A DNA stretch of 64,000 nucleotides, from the IMG/VR virus record IMGVR_UViG_3300042890_000947, positions 22,230-86,229 of that record; one strand, given 5' to 3'. The DNA comes from a virus. Below are positions 31,939 through 37,079 of the stretch, in pieces (the first letter of the stretch is position 1; each line of letters begins with the position of its first letter). Made by a program: the position numbers and the translations under genes. The notes beneath the pieces were generated by a model. It saw only the letters and a list, made by a program, of their open reading frames with translations, had not been told where the DNA came from and searched no databases.

Positions 31939-32027
31939 GCTGGATTACTATAGAGATGGTAGGTGCACTCTGTCTCTTGTGCGTACCAGTAGAGGACAGG
32001 CTGACACCTCTATAAAAACGCGCCAGC
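31939..32027 (+). ncRNA. Structured RNA between tRNA-Pro and tRNA-Trp
   Basis: Nested pairing: GCTGG (31939-31943)/CCAGC (32023-32027), ATAGAG (31950-31955)/CTCTAT (32008-32013), GGTA/TACC and GCAC/GTGC inside. No T-arm consensus, so not a tRNA; no coding frame. Confidence 0.45.
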
Positions 32028-32033
32028 AATTCT

Positions 32034-32108
32034 ATCAGTGTGGTGTAGCGGTAACATGCCGGTCTCCAAAACCGTGCGTCTAGGGTTCAAATCCTTACAC
32101 TGATGCCA
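32034..32108 (+). tRNA. tRNA-Trp(CCA)
   Basis: Acceptor ATCAGTG/CACTGAT, discriminator G, anticodon loop CTCCAAA in CGGT/ACCG stem, T-loop TTCAAAT, CCA. A1-U72 with G73 fits bacterial Trp identity. Confidence 0.92.
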
Positions 32109-32113
32109 ATAAT

Positions 32114-32188
32114 GGGGTGCTGATGATAACGGGAGCATGCCGCCCTTGCAAGGCGGACGACAGGGTTCGATTCCCTGGCATTCCACCA
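32114..32188 (+). tRNA. tRNA-Ala(UGC)
   Basis: Acceptor GGGGTGC/GCATTCC with two G-U pairs, anticodon arm CCGCC-CTTGCAA-GGCGG, T-arm CAGGG-TTCGATT-CCCTG, CCA. The canonical G3-U70 Ala pair is present. Confidence 0.92.
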
Positions 32189-32306
32189 GTTTGACTTGAT
32201 TACTTACGCTTGAGACACCATCCGCTTGAGGTTGGAATAATGTTATCAAGATAAGTCGCCAAATATCAAGCACATTCGTACCGACCGCGTGAGGTACAGC
32301 AGTTTT

Positions 32307-32392
32307 GGGTGAGCGGCAACGACGGCGAGTTGCGGCGGACTGTAAATCCCCTGTCTAGTACTTAGTTGGTTCGAATCCAACCTCACCCACCA
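32307..32392 (+). tRNA. tRNA-Tyr(GUA)
   Basis: Class II. Acceptor GGGTGAG/CTCACCC, anticodon loop CTGTAAA, variable arm about CTGTCTAGTACTTAG, T-arm TTGG-TTCGAAT-CCAA, CCA. One mismatch in the anticodon stem. The preceding gap (32189-32306) holds a GTACC/GGTAC hairpin and nothing else recognised. Confidence 0.9.
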
Positions 32393-32398
32393 AATTAT

Positions 32399-32609
32399 CC
32401 AGTATTCTAGACATGCTGGAGAGACCTCGCAAGACTATCAGAGGGGAATGCTTGCTAATATCGGATTGCTTACCTCAATAAGCGCAATGGGCTGAACCGA
32501 TAGGGTGTAAAGAATAAGAACTTGCCGAAAGGCATACGAAGCAGGCCTAGTGGTCGGTAGAAATGGCAGGGCATGAGCCCGTGCGCTCTGGGTGTAGAAA
32601 TACCCGACC
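32399..32609 (+). ncRNA. Multi-hairpin RNA between tRNA-Tyr and tRNA-Ile
   Basis: Gene-free 227-base gap with a run of helices: CCAG/CTGG (32399/32416), CCTC/GAGG (32425/32441), ATCGG/CCGAT (32460/32497) enclosing ATTGC/GCAAT, TGCC-GAAA-GGCA (32523-32534), and GGTCGG/CCGACC (32552/32604) enclosing GGGC-ATGA-GCCC. T4 encodes two small stable RNAs of unknown role in its tRNA cluster; this may be an analogue. No intron core was recognised. Confidence 0.5.
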
Positions 32610-32620
32610 AATTAATTTAC

Positions 32621-32695
32621 TGGCGCATAGCTCAGAGGTAGAGCACTGTCCTGATAAGACAGGGGTGGAAGGATCGTTACCTTCTGTGCCAACCA
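32621..32695 (+). tRNA. tRNA-Ile(GAU)
   Basis: Acceptor TGGCGCA/TGTGCCA, anticodon arm CTGTC-CTGATAA-GACAG, CCA. T-loop ATCGTTA departs from the usual TTCRANY. Confidence 0.88.
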
Positions 32696-32696
32696 A

Positions 32697-33086
32697 TTAC
32701 TGCTGACTTGGAGCAATGTCGTATGGAATACGCTTCTTCTTTTTCTTCGGTGGCGGTGTAGGCTTAGGCACAGGCATTACAACAGGCTTCTGCTTTGCTG
32801 CCTTAAGTTCCTTGTTGAGTTGATTGATAACAAGTCTTTGATCCTCAACCTTTGTATTAAGATAATCAACATCTTCCGTTAGAGTTGTGATCTGACCTTC
32901 AAGATCAGTCTTCTCTTTGATAACAACTTCAAGGTTATGTTGTGCTATTGATGCTTGTTCCTGATATTGCTTAGCCGAGGCATAATAGTTTCTGGCTTCA
33001 AATAAAAGATAGAACGTTGTGAAAACTGAAATGGCACAAAGCAAAAGTAATAACAGTGTTGGCATAGTTCTAAGTCCTTTTTTCAT
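32697..33086 (-). CDS. Membrane-anchored coiled-coil protein, spanin-like shape
   Basis: 129 residues on the minus strand, RBS AGGATT. Basic N-terminus, one membrane helix (TLLLLLLCAISVFTTFYLLF), a periplasmic coiled coil (about residues 35-95) and a Pro/Lys-rich tail (PKPTPPPKKKKKR). This architecture resembles an inner-membrane spanin (Rz type), but no outer-membrane partner is visible. Its 3' end stops two bases from tRNA-Ile, so its transcript could run antisense into the tRNA cluster. Confidence 0.65.
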   Translation of the reverse strand: MKKGLRTMPTLLLLLLCAISVFTTFYLLFEARNYYASAKQYQEQASIAQHNLEVVIKEKTDLEGQITTLTEDVDYLNTKVEDQRLVINQLNKELKAAKQKPVVMPVPKPTPPPKKKKKRIPYDIAPSQQ

Positions 33087-33129
33087 AGTGCTAATCCTGT
33101 AGTAGACATTTAAAGTATATAGTTAATAT

Positions 33130-33203
33130 TGGGAGATCGTCTAAAGGTAGGACGCAGGATTTTGATTCCTGCTATCTAGGTTCGAATCCTAGTCTCCCAG
33201 CCA
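33130..33203 (+). tRNA. tRNA-Gln(UUG)
   Basis: Acceptor TGGGAGA/TCTCCCA, discriminator G, anticodon loop TTTTGAT in CAGGA/TCCTG, T-loop TTCGAAT, CCA. Confidence 0.94.
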
Positions 33204-33206
33204 ATT

Positions 33207-33281
33207 GAACCCTTAACTCAGTGGTAGAGTAGCGGGCTTTTAATCCGTCTGTCCTGGGTTCGAATCCCAGAGGGTTCTCCA
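33207..33281 (+). tRNA. tRNA-Lys(UUU)
   Basis: Acceptor GAACCCT/AGGGTTC, anticodon loop CTTTTAA, T-arm CTGGG-TTCGAAT-CCCAG, CCA. Confidence 0.94.
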
Positions 33282-33286
33282 AATAT

Positions 33287-33361
33287 GGTTCCATCGACTA
33301 TCGGTTAGGTCAGGTCCCTTTCAAGGATCAGAGGCGGGTTCGACTCCCGCTGGAACTACCA
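33287..33361 (+). tRNA. tRNA-Glu(UUC)
   Basis: Acceptor GGTTCCA/TGGAACT (G1-U72 wobble), anticodon arm GGTCC-CTTTCAA-GGATC, T-arm GCGGG-TTCGACT-CCCGC, CCA. Confidence 0.94.
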
Positions 33362-33372
33362 ATCAAGGAGTT

Positions 33373-33507
33373 ATGATGTTCAAACTCACTTCATTATCTG
33401 CTATCGGAGCTAAGTCGTTGGCCAAGCAGTATGTGAGATTCGGTTACAAACTGGTCTCACAAATTTATGACAAGAAGAAAGAGATATACATTAGTACATT
33501 TAAGTAA
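33373..33507 (+). CDS. Small basic protein (44 aa)
   Basis: AAGGAG upstream; MMFKLTSLSAIGAKSLAKQYV... ending KKKEIYISTFK. Amphipathic, net basic. Lies between tRNA-Glu and the unusual CAU tRNA. Too short for family assignment. Confidence 0.5.
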   Translation: MMFKLTSLSAIGAKSLAKQYVRFGYKLVSQIYDKKKEIYISTFK

Positions 33508-33510
33508 TAA

Positions 33511-33586
33511 GGCGGATAGGACAAAGAAGGTAAGTCGTCGGTCTCATAAGCCGAAGGAGTTGGGGCAGATCCAACATCCGCAACCA
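33511..33586 (+). tRNA. Atypical tRNA with CAU anticodon
   Basis: Acceptor GGCGGAT/ATCCGCA with position 1-72 as a G-A mismatch, anticodon arm TCGGT-CTCATAA-GCCGA, T-stem GTTGG/CCAAC perfect but T-loop GGCAGAT instead of TTCRANY, D-arm GAC/GTC, CCA encoded. The anticodon arm is identical to that of the CAU tRNA at 35595. An unpaired 1-72 is an initiator feature, but the stem lacks three G-C pairs. Confidence 0.7.
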
Positions 33587-33587
33587 A

Positions 33588-33662
33588 CCCGTTTTAGTTC
33601 AATGGTTAGAACGCATGTCTGTGGAACATGATACGGTGGTTCGATTCCACCACTCGGGACCA
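33588..33662 (+). tRNA. tRNA-His(GUG)
   Basis: Anticodon arm CATGT-CTGTGGA-ACATG, T-arm GGTGG-TTCGATT-CCACC, CCA. Acceptor CCCGTTT/ACTCGGG pairs at only five of seven positions, with mismatches at 5-68 and 6-67. Confidence 0.82.
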
Positions 33663-33670
33663 CTTTGTTC

Positions 33671-33709
33671 ATTCATTTGTACATATAGACGCTTCGCGTA
33701 CAAACGAAT
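33671..33709 (+). other. 12-bp hairpin between tRNA genes
   Basis: ATTCATTTGTAC (33671-33682) pairs with GTACAAACGAAT (33698-33709) with one mismatch; 15-base loop. No T-run. Possibly a processing signal between tRNA-His and tRNA-Gln. Confidence 0.5.
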
Positions 33710-33715
33710 AGACAT

Positions 33716-33789
33716 TGCCGGGTCGTCTAACGGTAGGACGCATGACTCTGACTCATGCTATCGTGGTTCGAATCCATGCCTGGCAGCCA
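33716..33789 (+). tRNA. tRNA-Gln(CUG)
   Basis: Acceptor TGCCGGG/CCTGGCA, discriminator G, anticodon arm CATGA-CTCTGAC-TCATG, T-loop TTCGAAT, CCA. Second Gln tRNA in the cluster. Confidence 0.93.
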
Positions 33790-33805
33790 GAATAAATAAG
33801 TTAAT

Positions 33806-33881
33806 GGAGCCGTAGCAAAACGATTAATGCGCGGGACTGCAAATCCTTGAGGTATCAGTTTGAATCTGATCGGCTCCTCCA
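33806..33881 (+). tRNA. tRNA-Cys(GCA)
   Basis: Acceptor GGAGCCG/CGGCTCC, discriminator T (U73 is the Cys identity base), anticodon loop CTGCAAA, T-arm ATCAG-TTTGAAT-CTGAT, CCA. Confidence 0.92.
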
Positions 33882-33886
33882 ATAAT

Positions 33887-33978
33887 GCATTCGTATCCCC
33901 CTCCGCTACGAACGGAGAGAAAGGTAACTGGAAATGGTATAACAACTAATGCAGGTTCGAATCCTGTCGAATGCTCCA
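33887..33978 (+). tRNA. Noncanonical tRNA-like gene with ACG anticodon arm next to the acceptor strand
   Basis: Acceptor GCATTCG/CGAATGC (7 bp), T-arm GCAGG-TTCGAAT-CCTGT, discriminator T and encoded CCA are normal. The only good anticodon arm, CTCCG-CTACGAA-CGGAG (33901-33917, anticodon ACG, Arg), follows the 5' acceptor strand by seven bases, leaving no room for a D-arm. Then 33 bases including GGTAACTGGAAATGG separate it from the T-arm. May be a D-armless or rearranged tRNA-Arg, or one carrying an insertion. Confidence 0.6.
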
Positions 33979-33994
33979 TTAAAGGAAAAAATTA

Positions 33995-34342
33995 ATGAAG
34001 CTTATTAAAACTTTAATTGCTACATCATTTTTATTTGTGGCAATGCCTTCTGCTCATGCTACCGTTGCTTCCTGGTATGATTGTGTGAAACCGGGTGAAT
34101 GTAGTAAGAGCAAGATTACTGCTAACGGGGAAAGATTTAACCCCAATGCGTTGACAGCGGCGCATAAGACTCTTCCTTTCGGTACAAAAGTTCGTATTAC
34201 CTATAAGGGAAGGTCAGTTGTCGTGAGAATAAATGATCGCGGCCCATTTATTAAGGGTCGTCATATTGATCTTTCCAGGGCTGCTGCTCGGAAGATTGGA
34301 TGTCATGGAGTTTGTAAAGTACAAATAGCTGTGATAAAATAA
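33995..34342 (+). CDS. RlpA-like secreted protein (septal ring lytic transglycosylase domain)
   Basis: 115 residues: signal peptide [22 protein letters not shown], then the double-psi beta-barrel of Rlp[32 protein letters not shown] and [15 protein letters not shown]. Asp in NDRGP and His in AAHKT are the catalytic pair in RlpA transglycosylases. No lipobox and no SPOR domain. A periplasmic muralytic role, in lysis or wall remodelling, is inferred. Confidence 0.88.
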   Translation: MKLIKTLIATSFLFVAMPSAHATVASWYDCVKPGECSKSKITANGERFNPNALTAAHKTLPFGTKVRITYKGRSVVVRINDRGPFIKGRHIDLSRAAARKIGCHGVCKVQIAVIK

Positions 34343-34441
34343 TATGTGTTAGAGGTTTGTGAGTGGACTGTAATTGACTGGAAACTCTCGTTAATCATAA
34401 AAGTGGAGGGCGTAACCACTATAAGAAATCGCATCGAATTT

Positions 34442-34529
34442 GGATAGATGGCCGAGCGGCTGAAGGCGCCAGTCTTGAAAACTGGAGAACAGAAATGTTT
34501 CGTGGGTTCGAATCCTACTCTATCCGCCA
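34442..34529 (+). tRNA. tRNA-Ser(UGA)
   Basis: Class II. Acceptor GGATAGA/TCTATCC, D-arm TGGCCGAGCGGCTGAAGGCG, anticodon arm CCAGT-CTTGAAA-ACTGG, variable arm, T-loop TTCGAAT, discriminator G, CCA. The preceding gap (34343-34441) holds only a GTGG/CCAC hairpin. Confidence 0.95.
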
Positions 34530-34532
34530 CTT

Positions 34533-34638
34533 TCGGGACGCAGCCAGAGTAACTGAGACAACTGGCTTAATGAGTAACTGCTGGCAAAGCCGCTAAATGA
34601 CTTTCTCAGGTCGTGCAGAGGCTCACGTACCCGATCCA
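34533..34638 (+). ncRNA. tRNA-like structured RNA ending in CCA
   Basis: TCGGG-ACG (34533-34540) pairs with CGT-A-CCCGA (34626-34634), directly followed by T and CCA, like an acceptor stem. Inside, AGCCAG/CTGGCT and CTGGC/GCC pairings replace the normal arms, and AGTAACTG occurs twice. No T-arm consensus. Not a functional tRNA by sequence. Confidence 0.4.
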
Positions 34639-34655
34639 ATTAAAAGGAAAACAAT

Positions 34656-34802
34656 ATGAGTAAAGACTGTGGTTGCGGAAGAAGTCCAACTGGAAAATGT
34701 ATTGGTTGGCATGGGTTGACAAACGAAGATTATTCTGCTAAACTTAAAGAATACGAAAAGAAGCAGTTAATGGAATCTGCCCCACAACTACTAAAGGAAT
34801 AA
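34656..34802 (+). CDS. Small CxCGRSPTGKCIGWH protein (48 aa)
   Basis: AAGGAAA upstream. MSKDCGCGRSPTGKCIGWHGL, then an acidic helical tail. The Cys-rich N-terminus (three Cys plus His) is typical of a conserved small phage/proteobacterial protein, probably metal binding. Function unknown. Confidence 0.65.
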   Translation: MSKDCGCGRSPTGKCIGWHGLTNEDYSAKLKEYEKKQLMESAPQLLKE

Positions 34803-34804
34803 AT

Positions 34805-34880
34805 GTGTTCTTGGTGAAGCTGGTGCTCACGTTCGCCTGAAGAGCGAAAGAACTCTGTTCGATCCAGAGAGAACACACCA
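34805..34880 (+). tRNA. tRNA-Phe(GAA)
   Basis: Acceptor GTGTTCT/AGAACAC, D-stem GTGA/TCAC, anticodon arm TTCGC-CTGAAGA-GCGAA, T-arm CTCTG-TTCGATC-CAGAG, CCA. G37 in place of the usual A. Confidence 0.93.
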
Positions 34881-34892
34881 AATCGCATATAT

Positions 34893-34900
34893 TATAAATA
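34893..34900 (+). promoter_or_regulatory. Late-type TATAAATA box
   Basis: Exact T4 late promoter core 59 bases upstream of the Gly/Asn-rich secreted protein. No recognisable -35. Confidence 0.4.
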
Positions 34901-34958
34901 AGTATATACACTATGTTGTATGTTACTAATACGTAATCGTGAAAAGAGGAATACAAAA

Positions 34959-35585
34959 ATGAAGTTTATTGTTTTAATCGGCGCAGTAGCACTGGCCGCA
35001 ACTACTTTCACTCCACTCGCTCATGCCAGTGCCGCTCTTGGCGGCCTTGACAAGCAATGTTATAATGCTCTTCGCAAGGAATGGTCTGGTTGTAATAAGG
35101 GATCAGGCGCAGATAATAAGAATCTTCCAGACTTTAAGTTTAATCCGAAGTCTCACGGCAAGCCAGGAAAGCCAGGCGGTAACGGTGGCAATGGTAATGG
35201 CAACGGCGGTACCGATAACGGCGGTGATGGCAACAACGGCGGTGGCGATAATGGCAACGGAGGCGACAACGGTAACGGAGGCGACAATGGAGGCGATAAC
35301 GGTAACGGTGGTGATAACGGTAATGGCGGTGACAATGGCAACGGTGGCAATAATGGCGGCGATGGTGGTTGCCAAGGAGCTGGCGGCGGTAACTGCGGCA
35401 TAGGAAACGGTGGCGGTGGTGGTAATGGAACCGGCAACGAAGGTAATGGCAACGGCCCTGGAGATAATAGCAATCAGCCCGACAATAACAACGGCGGTGG
35501 TAATAACTCAAACTCTCCTCAACTCAACAGCAATGACATAAAGGGTTTTGATCCTTCCACCGGTCTATACGGCCCTGGTACCTAA
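34959..35585 (+). CDS. Secreted Gly/Asn/Asp-rich repeat protein
   Basis: 208 residues from ATG 34959 (AGAGGAA upstream). Signal peptide MKFIVLIGAVALAATTFTPLAHA, short conserved N-domain with GLDKQCYNALRKEWSGC, then about 130 residues of NGG/DNGNGG-type repeats and an Asn-rich tail ending DPSTGLYGPGT. Likely an extended periplasmic or surface protein; similar Gly-rich proteins occur in rhizobial genomes. The antisense strand is also open here because of the repeat composition. Confidence 0.75.
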   Translation: MKFIVLIGAVALAATTFTPLAHASAALGGLDKQCYNALRKEWSGCNKGSGADNKNLPDFKFNPKSHGKPGKPGGNGGNGNGNGGTDNGGDGNNGGGDNGNGGDNGNGGDNGGDNGNGGDNGNGGDNGNGGNNGGDGGCQGAGGGNCGIGNGGGGGNGTGNEGNGNGPGDNSNQPDNNNGGGNNSNSPQLNSNDIKGFDPSTGLYGPGT

Positions 35586-35594
35586 TCACACAAA

Positions 35595-35670
35595 GCGTCT
35601 TGGGAGGTGTTGGCAATCTCATCGGTCTCATAAGCCGAACAACCCAGTTCGAAACTTGGAAGACGCACCA
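35595..35670 (+). tRNA. tRNA-Met(CAU)
   Basis: Acceptor GCGTCTT/AAGACGC, D-stem GAG/CTC, anticodon arm TCGGT-CTCATAA-GCCGA, T-loop TTCGAAA, CCA. Third CAU tRNA; regular 1-72 pair, so likely elongator Met or Ile2. Confidence 0.88.
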
Positions 35671-35716
35671 AACTAAATACTTCACGGTCAATCAAGGCCA
35701 ATAATGAGGTATTAAC

Positions 35717-35890
35717 ATGCTAAACACACTCGTTGTATTAGTTCTAGTCGCTGCCGTTCTCTGGGTTCTCTGGGAAATGTGGCAGAATGGTTGGGATCTT
35801 AAGAAGGGTGGCGCTGCTATCGTAGCCGCTGCTGCTGCTTGGTGGGTCTGGGTTCACGATTCAGTATCTTCACTAATTTCTGGAATGTAA
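35717..35890 (+). CDS. Small two-helix membrane protein (57 aa)
   Basis: GAGGT upstream. LVVLVLVAAVLWVLW, then a basic turn (NGWDLKKGG) and AAIVAAAAAWWVWV. Holin-like in size and topology but far from the lysis cassette; function unknown. Confidence 0.6.
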   Translation: MLNTLVVLVLVAAVLWVLWEMWQNGWDLKKGGAAIVAAAAAWWVWVHDSVSSLISGM

Positions 35891-35906
35891 ATAAAGAACC
35901 GTCGTT

Positions 35907-36001
35907 GGCCCGTGACGGTATATAAATCCTCGGGGTGTAAGTTCCTGCCTTGACCCTTCCATAAGGAATCACTGATCGCAGTAACCGCTAACGGGCCTCC
36001 A
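35907..36001 (+). ncRNA. tRNA-like RNA with 7-bp acceptor and T-CCA end
   Basis: GGCCCGT (35907-35913) pairs perfectly with ACGGGCC (35991-35997), followed by T and CCA. A second helix CGGT/ACCG continues the stem after a small internal loop. Inside are hairpins TTCC-ATAA-GGAA and ACTG-ATCG-CAGT, but no TTCRANY T-loop and no convincing anticodon arm. ACCGTC/GACGGT (35899/35914) is a competing hairpin. Confidence 0.45.
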
Positions 36002-36010
36002 ATTTAAATG

Positions 36011-36210
36011 CCGATTCCGACGGGAATCGGTCGAGTGCAAGGAAATGGCTGGACGCAAAGACCGGCTAACTTGGCTAGATGGTGTGGTGCCCGCGCGTGA
36101 TCTACGAGAGTAGAAGACGTGTCGTTTCCGACCAAGAAAATCTAGGCTGTCGCGTTGAACAGGTATCTGGGCCGTGACTTGTGGGTGTACCCGAATCCCA
36201 CCTCACCTTA
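36011..36210 (+). ncRNA. Gene-free structured segment before the heme-oxygenase-like gene
   Basis: Perfect hairpin CCGATTCC-GACG-GGAATCGG (36011-36030), CTAC-GAGA-GTAG near 36100, and GTGGG/CCCAC (36181/36197) resembling a T-stem with an enlarged loop (contains CCCGAAT). Together with 35907-36001 this 337-base gap is unusually rich in stable hairpins. Nothing coding is supported before 36229. Confidence 0.35.
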
Positions 36211-36228
36211 TTAACTATAGGAGCATTA

Positions 36229-36726
36229 ATGCCTGGACCATTATGGGAAGCGACTAGAGACTTACACCATGCTTGTGAAGCGCATCCTGTTGGTGCTGCT
36301 ATGGCAAGTGGTAGTCCACCTATGAAATGGTATGCTGACTGGCTTTCCGCTCTTTACACTATACACTGGGAAGTTGATCAACATATTCCGAAAGTCATCC
36401 ATAGAACGGAAAGAGTTCAAAATGACTTGACAGCCACAAACTGTCCTGCTAATATAATACGTGCTGCTAACAAATATACCAATTCCTTGATAACGGAAAA
36501 AGATATTGCAGGCGCTGCTTATGTTCTTACTGGAGCGCACCTGATGGGCGGCGAGATTATGCGTAGGCGTCTTGTTGGTTATCCTACTACACATCTGGAA
36601 TGGGATGATCGTAAAGCTGCACTTGTGGAACTAAACAAGTTTAGAGAGCGTGAAGAGATTGCAGAGGAATCTAAAAACTGTTTTCATGCTCTTCTAAAGA
36701 TTATGGACGAAATTAAGGCCGATTAG
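36229..36726 (+). CDS. Heme oxygenase-fold protein (tentative)
   Basis: 165 residues from ATG 36229 (AGGAG eight bases upstream). All-helical; TRDLHHACEAHPVGAAMASG offers a candidate proximal histidine and GAAYVLTGAHLMGGEIMRRRL resembles the distal helix of bacterial heme oxygenases. ALYTIHWEVDQHIPKVIHR lies between. True heme oxygenase activity is not established; it may be a HO-like fold of other function. The last ten bases overlap tRNA-Val. Confidence 0.45.
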   Translation: MPGPLWEATRDLHHACEAHPVGAAMASGSPPMKWYADWLSALYTIHWEVDQHIPKVIHRTERVQNDLTATNCPANIIRAANKYTNSLITEKDIAGAAYVLTGAHLMGGEIMRRRLVGYPTTHLEWDDRKAALVELNKFREREEIAEESKNCFHALLKIMDEIKAD

Positions 36727-36792
36727 CTCAGTGGTAGTAGCGTCTCGTTTACACCGAGAATGTCGGGAGTTCGAATCTCTCATCGGCTACCA
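36717..36792 (+). tRNA. tRNA-Val(UAC)
   Basis: Acceptor GGCCGAT/ATCGGCT (G1-U72 wobble), anticodon arm TCTCG-TTTACAC-CGAGA, T-loop TTCGAAT, CCA. Overlaps the preceding gene; the tRNA's conserved TAG at positions 8-10 supplies that gene's stop codon. Confidence 0.92.
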
Positions 36793-36797
36793 ATAAC

Positions 36798-36879
36798 GCG
36801 GATATGGTGAAATGGCAGACACGCTAGTCTTAGGAACTAGTGCTTCGGCGTGGGGGTTCAAGTCCCTCTATCCGCACCA
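36798..36879 (+). tRNA. tRNA-Leu(UAG)
   Basis: Class II. Acceptor GCGGATA/TATCCGC, anticodon arm CTAGT-CTTAGGA-ACTAG, variable arm TGCTTCGGCGT, T-loop TTCAAGT, CCA. Third Leu tRNA. Confidence 0.95.
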
Positions 36880-36884
36880 ACTAC

Positions 36885-36958
36885 GCCTCTATAGTATAAA
36901 GGTAGTACACGGCTTTGGTAAAGCCGAGACACAGGATCGATACCTGTTAGAGGCACCA
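36885..36958 (+). tRNA. tRNA-Thr(GGU)
   Basis: Acceptor GCCTCTA/TAGAGGC, anticodon arm CGGCT-TTGGTAA-AGCCG, CCA; T-arm ACAGG-ATCGATA-CCTGT. Normal class I. Confidence 0.9.
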
Positions 36959-36973
36959 TATAAATAGTTACAT

Positions 36974-37060
36974 GCTGGCTTGGCTGAACGGCTGAAGGCA
37001 ACGGTTTTGTAATCCGTCGGAGTAATCCCATTGCAGGTTCGAATCCTGTGGCCAGCACCA
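36974..37060 (+). tRNA. Class II tRNA with UGU (Thr) anticodon on a Ser-type body
   Basis: Acceptor GCTGGCT/GGCCAGC, D-arm of Ser type (TGGCTGAACGGCTGAAGGCA), anticodon loop TTTGTAA (TGT), long variable arm (about CGGAGTAATCCCATT), T-loop TTCGAAT, A73, CCA. Thr tRNAs are normally class I. G1-C72, C2-G71 and G35-U36 match known ThrRS identity bases, while the body matches Ser tRNAs. A TATAAATA box (36959-36966) precedes it. Confidence 0.82.
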
Positions 37061-37079
37061 TTTTTTTAGGAACTTAATA

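Noticed and set aside
32399-32609. Group I intron or RNase P RNA
   Set aside because: AGACTA and some core-like words occur, but no paired P3-P7 core or P4 consensus could be built, and flanking tRNAs are complete, so nothing is interrupted.
35103-35511. Long open frames on both strands within the Gly/Asn-rich gene (for example a 123-codon minus-strand frame)
   Set aside because: They arise from the repetitive GGC/AAC composition; no RBS or protein-like sequence, and the plus-strand frame has a signal peptide.
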